Below are positions 16,531 through 25,163 of a stretch of DNA of 49,375 bases, one piece after another. Under the pieces are notes generated by a model, which worked only from the letters and a program-made list of their open reading frames with translations, was not told where the DNA came from and searched no databases. This DNA is from Rubripirellula obstinata (GTDB lineage: Bacteria; Planctomycetota; Planctomycetia; Pirellulales; Pirellulaceae). The stretch is taken from assembly GCF_001642955.1 (NCBI RefSeq), contig NZ_LWSK01000038.1, positions 1 through 49,375 on the forward strand, given 5' to 3'. Numbering within the stretch: position 1 is the stretch's first letter; every line of letters starts with the position of its first letter. The position numbers were made by a program, and so were the translations under genes.

Positions 16531-17588
16531 GGCAGCGTCACAACCTCGCGTCCGTCTCGTGAAAAGATTGCGTGATACAGGTCACGATCAATCGAATCAG
16601 TTAAGAAATGAACGCTGCCGTCGAGCATCGCATGGTGGCTTCCGCCGTTGTGATACGAGCGTGACGAATAGAAACCGCGTCCATGGATTCCGATATCCGG
16701 GATTCGCGAGTTCGGTGTCATGTATCCGTTGATGACGGTCGCATACGGGACGCCGCGAATCCAAGATTCGCCTCGGTTACCTCGATAGGATGTAATTCTT
16801 GCTGGAAAGATGGTGTCCAGGTCAGGATTCTCGATCAGTGTTCCGCCGTCCAGAAAACCTGGGTTTGGCGCGACGTTTCCTGACGTGCCGCCCCAATTAG
16901 CGACGCGGCGATGCGGCCCGGAAGGTGATGGTTCGTTCAATCCACTGGTTTGATCGCCGAGCACTGTTTCGGCCAGCAACACGGTATGGCTAGTTCCATC
17001 GAGACAATCCTCGAATCCGGCCCACGAGTCCGTCCACACCATTCCGTCGGTGCGATACCGATCGTCGTAGTGCGTGTCAGTACCGCTGCCGTAGCTGAAC
17101 ATGTAACTGAGCCCGCCCGAGGTTCCCGGTGTACCATCGTTGAAGGTGGTGGAGAAGTTTGGATCCCCGACATCGCTGGGACAAAGGAACGTCGGCACGA
17201 CCGATTCGACAGCGTTGCGAAGGTCCGGGTTAAAGCGTGCCATCCAGGCCGGGCCAAGCAAAAGCGGTGCATCGTAGTCAATCAAATCGTTCAATCCGGC
17301 TTGTTCGATGAACGGCAAAATTCGGGCCTGCACCGAATAGCTGCTCGATCCCGTCATCGCGGGAATCTTCTTGAATGCACTTTCGTAGTTGTGCGTTGCC
17401 AAAGCGATTTGCTTCAAGTTATTGCCGCACGACATTCGTCGCGCGGCCTCGCGGGCTGCCTGGACGGCCGGCAGCAGCAGTCCAACCAGAATGCCGATGA
17501 TGGCAATTACGACCAGCAATTCGACGAGGGTAAAGCCGTCACGGCGTGTTCGATACTTTGTTTTAAGTGTCATGAATTTAAGTGTCAT
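16527..17588 (-). CDS. DUF1559 prepilin-type secreted protein
   Basis: About 353 aa when started at 17588. The N-terminus carries the type IV prepilin/pseudopilin signal RRDGFTLVELLVVIAIIGIL followed by LLPAVQAAREAARRMSC, the hallmark of the planctomycete DUF1559 family. The C-terminal motif HHAMLDGSVHFLTDSID is the family's H-x-DG box. It is processed by prepilin peptidase and exposed in the envelope; the exact role is not known. The frame stays open to 17717, but the extension is Arg-rich and implausible. A 13-bp tandem duplication (TTTAAGTGTCATG) places two starts at 17588 and 17573, giving MTLKFMTLK. It is translationally coupled to the TTR-like lipoprotein. Confidence 0.9.
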   Translation of the reverse strand: MTLKFMTLKTKYRTRRDGFTLVELLVVIAIIGILVGLLLPAVQAAREAARRMSCGNNLKQIALATHNYESAFKKIPAMTGSSSYSVQARILPFIEQAGLNDLIDYDAPLLLGPAWMARFNPDLRNAVESVVPTFLCPSDVGDPNFSTTFNDGTPGTSGGLSYMFSYGSGTDTHYDDRYRTDGMVWTDSWAGFEDCLDGTSHTVLLAETVLGDQTSGLNEPSPSGPHRRVANWGGTSGNVAPNPGFLDGGTLIENPDLDTIFPARITSYRGNRGESWIRGVPYATVINGYMTPNSRIPDIGIHGRGFYSSRSYHNGGSHHAMLDGSVHFLTDSIDRDLYHAIFSRDGREVVTLP

Positions 17589-17736
17589 GGGTTTGATAAT
17601 TCTTAAAGGTGCTTGAGCGCGGAGTGGTAGAAGAGCCCCGCGCATGACGTACGAATCGCTTGACACGGCTTTGGTCGGACCGGTTGTCGAACGACCGCGC
17701 ACGCACACGCGGGGCAAAGGATGCAGATCGCCATAG

Positions 17737-17754
17737 AACGGAATGAATTCCGTT
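17737..17754. terminator. Palindrome downstream of the Cys/His-rich gene
   Basis: AACGGAATGAATTCCGTT is an 18-bp palindrome (8-bp arms, 2-base centre) between the stop of the 147-aa gene and the DUF1559 gene. The core AACGGAAT also occurs in the hairpin at 14704. It may be a terminator or a small repeat. Confidence 0.3.
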
Positions 17755-17792
17755 TTAAGTTGGGAGTCTGCTACCGAGAAAACTACAGCGGA

Positions 17793-18236
17793 TTAGGCAA
17801 CAACTGCTGGCGGCCCACGAGAAGGCGGCAATGAAAGAAGGCTTGCGATACCATCCAGACGAGTCGCCAGCACGATACGCTGGCAAGCAGGTTCAGAAAT
17901 CGGCAGCGTGAAAGAAGCATCGCCGAAAGCACATGGCGTCGCGAGCGACAAACAGATCGAGCAGGAATCTGAATCGTGTGGCGGGCCCGGTTGTTGGGAC
18001 TGATCGCCTTCGATTGGATTCGCTTCAGCGTTGTCATCCGCTGGTCCACCGTGATGGTGCGAGTGACCGCAACACGCGTGATCGCTAACGACAGTCCGGC
18101 AAGCCGTCGCCTTGCATGCGATATCACCGCACGCACCATCTTTGCAAGTTGCAACGTGCAGCCAAGCAAACGCGTGCCCAAGTACCAGCAAGGCACATAG
18201 CGACGAAACGAGAAGCTTTTGGCGTAATGAAGCCAC
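17793..18236 (-). CDS. Secreted Cys/His-rich protein, DUF2946-like (copy A)
   Basis: 147 aa. The signal peptide (LLVSSLCALLVLGHAFAW) is followed by a Cys-rich segment with CKDGACGDIACKATAC and HACCGHSHHHGG. A second motif, DSDSCSICLSLATPC, follows an acidic linker, and the protein ends in SRGPPAVVA. The C-x2-C box and terminal R-(A/G)-P-P resemble DUF2946, a family found near metal uptake or copper genes. A clear paralog is at 23309 on the other strand. Metal binding is strongly suggested by the clustered Cys and His; the metal is unknown. It lies upstream of the DUF1559, TTR-like and AztD-like genes on the same strand. Confidence 0.68.
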   Translation of the reverse strand: MASLRQKLLVSSLCALLVLGHAFAWLHVATCKDGACGDIACKATACRTVVSDHACCGHSHHHGGPADDNAEANPIEGDQSQQPGPPHDSDSCSICLSLATPCAFGDASFTLPISEPACQRIVLATRLDGIASLLSLPPSRGPPAVVA

Positions 18237-18486
18237 GAATCACACAAACGGGAAAAGTTTTCAAACGTTAAAATTGTCCGACCAAAGACTCGCAAATGCA
18301 ATACGTTTGCAAATGGAACTCAGTTCGTCAATCGCATGACATTCCAAAAAATTTACAAGCGATCAGCGACGAAATGCCATTCACGGTCGAACGTCCCCAA
18401 AAAGCTCCCCAAAAGCGAAGTTCACTCGGTCGCGTTTCATGCTTGTATAGAAATTGCACCTTCAAAACTTACGTTTCGGAATGCGA
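18237..18486. other. Intergenic, nothing recognised
   Basis: About 250 bp between the stop of the RIO kinase gene and the start of the Cys/His-rich gene (both minus). It is relatively A+T-rich and contains no hairpin, repeat copy or convincing ORF. It should contain the promoter of the 147-aa gene. Confidence 0.4.
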
Positions 18487-19332
18487 TTAACCGTTTTCCA
18501 TTCGGTCTTGTCTCGCCAACTCTTCTTCGTAGGCGAAATCGATCATGTCCAAGACGGAATCGACGTCGGCGGCTTTGGTTGAGAATTTGAATTTTCCGGT
18601 CAGTTTTAAGTCCGGTGTCAGTTCGCTTTTTTCGTGGAGCTCCCACATTTCATCGGCGTAGTGAGTGTTCGCTAAATGCGGTGCAAACTGCGCGTAGTAT
18701 TGCGTGATGTTGCGAACGTCGCGTTGCAACATTGCTTTCGCATTATTGTTGCCCGATGCATTGACGACCTGCGGAAAGTCGATGATCACTGGACCGGATT
18801 CGTCTTGCAGAACATTGAATTCCGACAAGTCGCCGTGAACCAAACCGACACACAGCATCCGCAGCACATAATTCATGACGGTCGCGTGATCCCTGACGGC
18901 CTGCTCGGCTGACATGGAAATATCATTCAGCCGTGGTGCCACGTCGCCGTCCCCGTCGGTGATCAGTTCCATCAGCAACACGCCATCAAAGAAACCGTAC
19001 GCCTTTGGCACTCGCACACCGGAATCGGCTAACTTGTACAACGCATCGACTTCGGCTCGTTGCCACACATCTTCTTGTTGATCGCGACCAAACTTAGAAC
19101 GCTTATCGATCGCCCTCTGGCGGCGACTGTTTCGGATCTTCCGACCTTCCTGATACTGAACCGCGTTTTTGAAGCTTCGCTTGACCACATCCTTGTAAAC
19201 CTTGGCGCAGCGAATTTCTTCGCCGCAACGGACCAAAAAGACTTGCGCCTCTTTGCCGCTCATCAACGAGCCCAAAACCTTATCGACAAGGCCATCTTCG
19301 ATAAGAGGTTTAATGCGCTGAGGGACTTTCAA
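18487..19332 (-). CDS. RIO-type serine/threonine protein kinase
   Basis: 281 aa. RIO signatures are complete: the phosphate-loop region MSGKEAQVFLV, the ATP Lys in RCAKVYK (Lys44), catalytic loop VHGDLSEFNVL (Asp168, Asn173) and the metal-binding IIDFPQ (Asp185). A basic segment at residues 60-85 (RKIRNSRRQRAIDKRSKFGR) is typical of the RIO1/bacterial RIO group. RIO kinases in archaea and eukaryotes act in ribosome maturation; bacterial ones are poorly studied. There is no signal peptide, so it is cytoplasmic. It lies downstream of the GH10-like gene with a 130-bp gap and is not obviously linked to it. Confidence 0.9.
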   Translation of the reverse strand: MKVPQRIKPLIEDGLVDKVLGSLMSGKEAQVFLVRCGEEIRCAKVYKDVVKRSFKNAVQYQEGRKIRNSRRQRAIDKRSKFGRDQQEDVWQRAEVDALYKLADSGVRVPKAYGFFDGVLLMELITDGDGDVAPRLNDISMSAEQAVRDHATVMNYVLRMLCVGLVHGDLSEFNVLQDESGPVIIDFPQVVNASGNNNAKAMLQRDVRNITQYYAQFAPHLANTHYADEMWELHEKSELTPDLKLTGKFKFSTKAADVDSVLDMIDFAYEEELARQDRMENG

Positions 19333-19462
19333 AATGCTACCGATTCAAGAAGGATCAAAGCTTCTGTAGGAAGGTGAAAAAGATCGTTGCAAAACAACAA
19401 GAGAACGCAAGCGGTTGATCGGGGTTTCGTTCTCGGCATCAGACCGGGCGTTGTTTTGAGCT

Positions 19463-20962
19463 CTATGTCAGAAACTCTTTTCGGACACGAGTCAGGTAGT
19501 CGAGCAGTGGTCGCGTGTTGCCTTGTTGGTCGATCAAACCACCATGAGTCATAACATGCGGTTCGGCGTCGCTCCAACTATCCCAAACGATTCCGTGAAC
19601 GATGTGCTTCGCCAACAAGGTGCGTATCATCGCGCTGGCGACACGTAGTTGTTGAGCCGATGGATCTTCGCTGCTATCCAGATAATTCAATACTTCTGTT
19701 GGCGCTGTCGCTTCGCTGTCCGGGCCAATCGCTGCGGGGGCAACCAATTGGACCAACAACGGCATCCCCAATGTCGCCCAGCGGTCGATCATGTGGCCAA
19801 AATCGACCGGCGACCGCGGCTGAGTCGCGTTTTCGGCGTAATGCACTCGGCATTCAAGCCCAATACCCGCCATCCCCAATCCGCTGCGGACCATCGCGTC
19901 GGCAAATTGCAGTGGCGAAATCCCGTCGCGATCCTTCGCAAGGTATTCACCGAACGGTTGATCGAACGACATGATCGCCGGAGTATTCGGATCCGTTCGC
20001 CTGACTGCTTGTAAAATCCCAATCGCCAAACGCATCGCTTGTTCATCATCAAGCGGAAGTGGGCCAGGAGTGTTCAATCCTGTCGCGCAGTTCCAAAGCT
20101 GGACCTTGCCACGGAACTTAGCAACCGTCGTTTCGACAAAGTGGACCGCGGCTTTCAACAACGATTCAAAGTCTTCATCAAACAAATACAACCAATGCGG
20201 CATCATCCGGGTGCGGAAATCGATCAGCGGGCCACCAACGACGCGCATCCCTTGATTGGTGAAGTACTGGATCGTTTGTTCCGCGTCATCGAAATGAAAA
20301 CTGCCCGAGTCGGTTTCAATCTCAGACCAACTCAACCGCACCGCAGCGGTGTTGAACGCGGATACGAATGCGTCGGCGTGAGGCGAATCGATGGGCGACG
20401 GCGGAATCACTGTGGCCGCCATCAAGGTTCCAATTTGTGGTTCACGTTGTTTGCGATAGGCAATCGACTGCACGCTGTAAGATTCACCAAGATCATTGAT
20501 CGCGGATTCCAACAACGTGATCGCCCGGATCGCGGCAATCGCACTTCGGTTGGGATCGCCGCGTAATCCGGCAGCCTCCAAAAAGGCGCTGGTGCCCCGT
20601 TCAACCAGATCGTCAAATTGGTCAGAAATCGTCAGCCCGGCACGTTGCCATGTGTCCGCCTGGATCCGAGCTCGGTAACACGATCCGCGAGCAAATTCTA
20701 GCGGCAATTGGTGCGGTTCATCTGGCAAACATCGCAAGCTGCAGGTGCTGAGCACTCGATTGCCGATCCCTGGAACCGGGCAAGTCATGTGCAGTTTTCC
20801 CGAGTTTGAAATCTCGCGAGAAATCGTCAACTGCGATCCGTCGAACTGGTTGCGAGACTGAAAGGGCACCCCTTCGATTCCACAAATGTACGCATCTTTC
20901 CACAGCGACCGTTCCACAAAGTCGCGTGCTTCTTCGGGGACATCGAACTTAAACTGCCCCAT
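19463..20962 (-). CDS. GH10-fold protein without catalytic glutamates
   Basis: 499 aa, with no signal peptide. Residues 1-170 form a beta-rich N-terminal region. Residues 175-495 follow the glycoside hydrolase 10 barrel: FNTAAVRLSWSEIETDSGSF, GMRVVGGPLIDF, the beta4 strand VQLWNCATGLN, beta6 AGIGLECRVHY, beta7 LGMPLLVQLVAP and the ending VHGIVWDSWSD...GGLIDQQGNTRP. In active xylanases beta4 reads WDVVNE and beta7 reads TELD. Here the acid/base position is Gly295 and the nucleophile position is Leu406. It therefore cannot be a normal retaining glycosidase and may be a cytoplasmic carbohydrate-binding or scaffold protein. The fold is confident; the function is unknown. Confidence 0.75.
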   Translation of the reverse strand: MGQFKFDVPEEARDFVERSLWKDAYICGIEGVPFQSRNQFDGSQLTISREISNSGKLHMTCPVPGIGNRVLSTCSLRCLPDEPHQLPLEFARGSCYRARIQADTWQRAGLTISDQFDDLVERGTSAFLEAAGLRGDPNRSAIAAIRAITLLESAINDLGESYSVQSIAYRKQREPQIGTLMAATVIPPSPIDSPHADAFVSAFNTAAVRLSWSEIETDSGSFHFDDAEQTIQYFTNQGMRVVGGPLIDFRTRMMPHWLYLFDEDFESLLKAAVHFVETTVAKFRGKVQLWNCATGLNTPGPLPLDDEQAMRLAIGILQAVRRTDPNTPAIMSFDQPFGEYLAKDRDGISPLQFADAMVRSGLGMAGIGLECRVHYAENATQPRSPVDFGHMIDRWATLGMPLLVQLVAPAAIGPDSEATAPTEVLNYLDSSEDPSAQQLRVASAMIRTLLAKHIVHGIVWDSWSDAEPHVMTHGGLIDQQGNTRPLLDYLTRVRKEFLT

Positions 20963-21055
20963 AGGTCGGTGGCTTGGGTGGATAGCGTGTTGCGTGGCGA
21001 AAATGAACGAATTTCGGTCTCTTCAGGTTCCCCTTAGAATAATCGCTGAACCTGT

Positions 21056-21462
21056 TGGACGCGACCGGTCAGAATACTCGGAGGCTGTCGGCCCTCCGGG
21101 CCTATTCGTTTTTCGTTGTACTAACCGGTGGCTTCGCCACCGGCAAAGGGCTGCCGCCACTCCGTGGCTTGGGGCGCCGACCAGGCCCAGAGGGCCGACA
21201 GCACGGTGCCGGTGGCGCAGCCACCGGTGTCCTGATACTGGTTGTCGACCAGGCCCAGAGGGCCGAAAGCCCTTTGCCGGTGGCGCAGCCACCGGTATCC
21301 TGCTACTCTTTGCCCATAGTCCCGGGAGGGACGACAGCTCGGTGCGCATGCTCAGTACAGCCGGTGTTGAGTACGACGCGCGACATTTGTGGGATGGATG
21401 CTCGGATGCTGTCGGCCCTCCGGGCCTATTCGTTTTTCGTTGTACTAACCGGTGGCTTCGCC
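21056..21462. repeat. Cluster of REP-like hairpins (left of the IS)
   Basis: A mosaic of short GC-rich palindromes: ACCGGTGGCTTCGCCACCGG at 21124-21143, GCCGGTGGCGCAGCCACCGG near 21209 and again near 21277, and CCAGGCCCAGAGGGCCGA twice. A block of about 55 bp (CTGTCGGCCCTCCGGGCCTA...) at 21073-21129 is repeated directly at 21409-21462. No gene is present. The nearby ORFs are shadows of the repeats. Confidence 0.8.
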
Positions 21463-23033
21463 CTCGTTGTTATACACAAATCTTATGTCACCAACGGCTG
21501 GGATTTTGGGCCGAAACTAATCCAGCACGCACTGATATCATGTAGGCGTTCCATTCCTCGCATGGTTGTGTCGGGACCTGGTTCATCATCACGAGCTCGA
21601 TCGATGTAGCCACCAAGCCGGGCGATCAAGCGAATCATGATCCGCAGCTTCGGTGGTTCGGCAGGTGGATCTTCCTTCATCACCAATTGGTAGACGGGTT
21701 GCCATTCATTTGCGCTGAAAACGCTTTCGCAACTAACATCAGGAAACTCTCGACCGATTCGCGTCGTGTACAGCGTCCGCCATGCGACAATCATCGATAC
21801 CGCCAAGCATCGCTCAAATCTTTCCAGAGTTTCAAATCGACGTGCTTCAATCCGAGCACCTGACTTTAGGGTTCTGAAAAATATCTCAATCATCCAGCGG
21901 ATGCAGTAATATGACAGGATCAATTCAATTTCTTCTTTCGTTGACACCGGCATGTTGGTCAGCAACATCCAATCGACCGGAACGTCGCCATCGGGGGCGT
22001 TGATTTCGTGCGCCCAAACGACGTTGACGGTTGTATCGCTCAGCTTTCGGTCGGGGCGGTGTGGGCTGCGAAGAGTCACGCTTTGAGCGCGAACTTCCAC
22101 TTCACACTGCCGAGACTCTCGCGGTTGATTTCGTGCTCGCTTATCGCAGTCGAGTTTCTTTTCACGACCGCGAATCGCAATCGTTTTAGTGTACCGGACG
22201 TCGCTTTGGCTTAGTTTTTCTCGCAACAGAATCGACTCAGGGTCGTCATCTTCTATCGTCGCGCGGTCGTAACAACCGCGAATGATCCACTGGAAGTTCT
22301 CCGGTGAATCCTTATCAGCGTCGATCACTTCAAAAATGTCCGCCTCACTATCGGCGACCGCGACGATCTTGGTTTCGGGATACTGTTCTGCTATCTCTTG
22401 AGCGTGCCGGTGGGTTTCGAGCCAACGCAGAGACTCCTTCTCTTCGATGGGAAGTTGCTTGCGGTCTTTGGCTTTAGACGGGCCGCTTTCTCGTGTCCAA
22501 AGCTCCGCACAGAGGGTGCCCAGTGGCGTCCCGTTGGGTGTGAAGGCGACCAACGGGTGAAGCAACTCTCCGAAGCGAGCGTTTCCATCGAGTGGCCCGG
22601 CTCCTTCGACCTGAACCTTTGGACGTGTCAGGTCGAGTTCGGACGTGTCATGGCCGAGGATCGCTACTTCTTCTTGGCTCAGCCGCTTGTAGGTGGAATC
22701 AATATGCGGCTCAAGAATGTTCTCGAATCCCATTCGGTCGTTATCGAACAGACGGTAAGCGGCAGTCGTTTCGTTGTGCCCACCATTGGCCGATGCTGGG
22801 ATGCTCTTGCTTGGCGTTGCGGCCATCATCGAGAGTACTTCTCGAAGTCGATCATTCAACCGCTTGTCTCCCACATCAGTAGACTCCAATTCCTCGACCA
22901 CCCAATCGCTGACCATCGCATCGCTCCATCGCGCGTTCTCTGTTGGTAACTTTCACGTCAGCAACAGCTTAGGTGATCGCAGGCCAAACCACAGCCGCAA
23001 TTCCCGCACGCCAGATTTGTGTATAACAACGAG
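21463..23033. mobile_element. Insertion sequence, IS4 family (IS50/Tn5-like)
   Basis: A 1571-bp element with perfect 21-bp terminal inverted repeats, CTCGTTGTTATACACAAATC plus T at 21463-21483 and its complement at 23013-23033. The core TTATACACAA is shared with Tn5 ends. It encodes one transposase. The flanking 9-mers are GGCTTCGCC (21454-21462) and GGCGTCAGC (23034-23042), 7 of 9 identical, compatible with an aged 9-bp target duplication. The target was the loop of an ACCGGTGGCTTCGCCACCGG hairpin. Confidence 0.9.
21483..22916 (-). CDS. IS4-family (Tn5-like) DDE transposase
   Basis: 477 aa. The N-terminus WVVEELESTDVGDKRLNDRL followed by HNETTAAYRLFDNDRMGFEN is the Tn5-type DNA-binding region. 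The DDE catalytic core has the first Asp in GHDTSELDLTRP, the second in VAVADSEADIFEV, and the Glu in the Y-(2)-R-(3)-E-(6)-K signature YCIRWMIEIFFRTLK. The frame is intact, so the element may be active. The stop codon lies at the inner edge of the left inverted repeat and the promoter end is near 23013. Confidence 0.95.
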   Translation of the reverse strand: MVSDWVVEELESTDVGDKRLNDRLREVLSMMAATPSKSIPASANGGHNETTAAYRLFDNDRMGFENILEPHIDSTYKRLSQEEVAILGHDTSELDLTRPKVQVEGAGPLDGNARFGELLHPLVAFTPNGTPLGTLCAELWTRESGPSKAKDRKQLPIEEKESLRWLETHRHAQEIAEQYPETKIVAVADSEADIFEVIDADKDSPENFQWIIRGCYDRATIEDDDPESILLREKLSQSDVRYTKTIAIRGREKKLDCDKRARNQPRESRQCEVEVRAQSVTLRSPHRPDRKLSDTTVNVVWAHEINAPDGDVPVDWMLLTNMPVSTKEEIELILSYYCIRWMIEIFFRTLKSGARIEARRFETLERFERCLAVSMIVAWRTLYTTRIGREFPDVSCESVFSANEWQPVYQLVMKEDPPAEPPKLRIMIRLIARLGGYIDRARDDEPGPDTTMRGMERLHDISACWISFGPKSQPLVT

Positions 23034-23160
23034 GGCGTCAGCCACCGGTCCACGGAAAAAGCGAATCCAATAGCCCAGAGGGCGGCAGATTGCCTTCGTT
23101 GTGTCGCCCTCTGGGCTAGCGGTTCTTGTCTCAATCATTCCGGTGGCTGATCCCGCCAAC
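23034..23160. repeat. REP-like hairpins (right of the IS)
   Basis: GGCGTCAGCCACCGG continues the hairpin broken by the IS. AGCCCAGAGGGCGGCAG near 23067 pairs with GTCGCCCTCTGGGCT near 23102 around a short loop. Same word set as in 21056-21462. No gene from here to 23308. Confidence 0.65.
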
Positions 23161-23308
23161 CTGTGCTAAAGCCGCATTTCGCTCCACTCAATGCAGCACA
23201 ACGATTCGCGTTCGTTCCGGTGGCGAACAAAAACAATTGACACGGCGTAAGCAAGCATGGACAATCAGTTTATCCCTGGTCGGACCGCTAAACCTTAACT
23301 TGCACGTC

Positions 23309-23794
23309 ATGCGTGAGCGGGATCCGTTCAATAACGCTGGAAACCGACCGTTGAAGTCGTCTCGAATCCTAACCGTTTACATCATTCTGGCTGCGTTGTT
23401 ATTTGGCAATGTCGCGGGCTGGGTTCACGTCGGATGCTCGGGACATCACTCTGGATGCTGTGCAACCAAGCTGGACAATGCTTGCGCGGAAACTTCCAGC
23501 AGTCGTTCTTGCTGCAAGCACGATCATCGTGATGCTTGCTGTTCAAAAGAATCGGAACAGGCCGAAAATCAGGCCAATGATCCGGCCTCGGAACTGCCCG
23601 CCCCGCAGCACGATGCTGACCGGTGTGCGATCTGCCAAAACTTCTTTGCTTCGCGCGAAGCGATCATGCTCGAGTACGTTATTACTCAGATCGAGCCGCT
23701 GACGATTTGCGATGAAGTGGCTTTCGCAGACGACGTTTTCACGTCGAACCATCTTTCCAGCAGCCAAACGGTACGGGGACCGCCGCGAGTTTGA
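23309..23794 (+). CDS. Secreted Cys/His-rich protein, DUF2946-like (copy B)
   Basis: About 161 aa from ATG 23309 (MRERDPFNNAG); the frame opens earlier, but that part overlaps repeat-derived sequence. The signal peptide (ILTVYIILAALLFGNVAGW) is followed by HVGCSGHHSGCC, SCCKHDHRDACC, an acidic linker, HDADRCAICQNFF and the ending TVRGPPRV. The order of motifs matches copy A at 17793: W-(L/V)-H-V, Cys/His cluster, D-(S/A)-D-x-C-x-I-C, R-G-P-P. It lies upstream of the DUF58 operon and may bind a transition metal. Confidence 0.65.
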   Translation: MRERDPFNNAGNRPLKSSRILTVYIILAALLFGNVAGWVHVGCSGHHSGCCATKLDNACAETSSSRSCCKHDHRDACCSKESEQAENQANDPASELPAPQHDADRCAICQNFFASREAIMLEYVITQIEPLTICDEVAFADDVFTSNHLSSSQTVRGPPRV

Positions 23795-23826
23795 GCCGAG
23801 TGGCCGATCAGTTCTTCCTTTGTAGT

Positions 23827-23871
23827 GGATCTTGCTAAAGACCTCTGCTGCCGTGGTCTTTTTCAAGATCC
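23827..23871. repeat. Inverted repeat (GGATCTTG...AAGATCC)
   Basis: GGATCTTGCTAAAGACC (23827-23843) pairs with GGTCTTTTTCAAGATCC (23855-23871), 15 of 17 bases, around an 11-base loop. It lies just after copy B and before the DUF58 gene, so it may act as a terminator between them. Only one copy is seen in this window. Confidence 0.7.
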
Positions 23872-23957
23872 AACGTGGATTTTTCTGAGCGGCCAATCGC
23901 CCAACTCTCGCGATGTTTCTGACCCCTGTTTTGTTCTCGTACCTAAGGTGCGCTATC

Positions 23958-25163
23958 ATGGCGACAGCCCATGAAGTGCCCAGTTCGGCAAGTTGGTTGT
24001 CTCGTTTGATGACGACCGACTTTTGCCCCTGGGCGAATCGTTTTGTGTATTGGTTGAAAGAACCGATTGGTTGGTTCGTTCTTGCGACGGCAGTCAGCGT
24101 TCTGATTGGTTTGTACTTTAGCCCGATTGGTTGGACGTTGGCCGCATCGCTGACCGCGATCATGGTTGTGGGCATGGCGTGGCCATTGATCGCGATTCAC
24201 GTCACGACTTGCCAACTGCATCCCGAAATCGATTGCGTTCACGAAGATGACGCGTGTCGGATGTTGGTGTCGGTTCGCAATCGTGTTCCCGTTCCCGTTT
24301 GGGGTTTGGCTGTCGAAGGCTATCTCGATTGCGACAACGACGACGCGATACCGACCGTCGGTTTAGCGTGCGTGCCACCGCTTTGCACCAGCGATTTTGG
24401 AATCACGGTCAATCCTTCGCTTCGAGGTCGTTACCCGATTCAAACGCCCCACGTTTCTTGTTCATTCCCGTTTGGAATCTGGACGGCGCGGCGAAACCTA
24501 ACCACGACCAAGTCGCTAACGGTTTGGCCGAAGGTGTTTCCGATCAGTGGAACTTGCCCGATCGTTGGCGTTGCCAATGCTGAACAGGGCGAAGGAAGCC
24601 GCGGTGGCCGGAGCGGCGATTTCGTTGGCGTGCGAGCGTACCGACGCGGCGATTCGGCCAAGCACATCAACTGGGTCGCCTCGGCACGAGTCGATTCGTT
24701 GGTGGTCACCGAACGCGGCGGTCCGCAATGCGTCGAATTGGATGTCTTGGTCGATACGTTTTGCCGAGGCACACGAGATCAATTGGCCGACCGAATTCGT
24801 GTCGCCGCCAGTGTGCTGGTCAATCTGCATCAGTCGAACGTTCCCATGCGAGTGACGATTGGTTCGCAGCGGTTGCGATTGTCATCCGGCAGCAAAGGCC
24901 GCCGGCAGATCCTGGATGCGTTGGCGGACGTTCCGGCCGATGGAAGTGAAAAACCGATCGAGCGGGCCGCGATCGGCCGCCATGCAGTGATCGAGTTTTC
25001 GTCGAACGATTCAGGCCAGGAAATCGTACGCATGATCGACCCGCGTGGAGGTCGTCGAGCCGGTGGCCGTTTGCTGACGAAGCAAATTCGTTCAGGCGAA
25101 ACGTTGGGAACCCAAGTGCGAGAATTCTGGACGGAGGTGCGAGATGCCGATGTCGCCGCGTAA
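23958..25163 (+). CDS. DUF58-domain membrane protein
   Basis: About 401 aa from ATG 23958, which has AAGG 10 bases upstream. Two adjacent helices (WFVLATAVSVLIGLYFSPIG and TLAASLTAIMVVGMAWPLIA) precede a beta-rich region. The DUF58 signature follows: DFVGVRAYRRGDSAKHINWVASARVDSLVVTERGGPQCVELDVLVDTF. DUF58 proteins are vWA-like and almost always sit with MoxR ATPases and transglutaminase-like proteins, as here. The set is thought to assist maturation or stress handling of envelope proteins. It overlaps the next gene by 20 bp. This is the first gene of a five-gene overlapping operon ending at 30405. Confidence 0.9.
   Translation: MATAHEVPSSASWLSRLMTTDFCPWANRFVYWLKEPIGWFVLATAVSVLIGLYFSPIGWTLAASLTAIMVVGMAWPLIAIHVTTCQLHPEIDCVHEDDACRMLVSVRNRVPVPVWGLAVEGYLDCDNDDAIPTVGLACVPPLCTSDFGITVNPSLRGRYPIQTPHVSCSFPFGIWTARRNLTTTKSLTVWPKVFPISGTCPIVGVANAEQGEGSRGGRSGDFVGVRAYRRGDSAKHINWVASARVDSLVVTERGGPQCVELDVLVDTFCRGTRDQLADRIRVAASVLVNLHQSNVPMRVTIGSQRLRLSSGSKGRRQILDALADVPADGSEKPIERAAIGRHAVIEFSSNDSGQEIVRMIDPRGGRRAGGRLLTKQIRSGETLGTQVREFWTEVRDADVAA

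Noticed and set aside
16527-17717. Longer DUF1559 reading frame from 17717
   Set aside because: It would place about 43 residues before a prepilin signal that must be near the N-terminus; starts at 17588/17573 fit better.
20886-21609. Plus-strand ORFs of 219 and 184 aa in the REP-like cluster
   Set aside because: They translate GC-rich palindromes repeatedly (FVVLTGGFA, RPGPEGR) and run over the GH10-like gene and the IS end.
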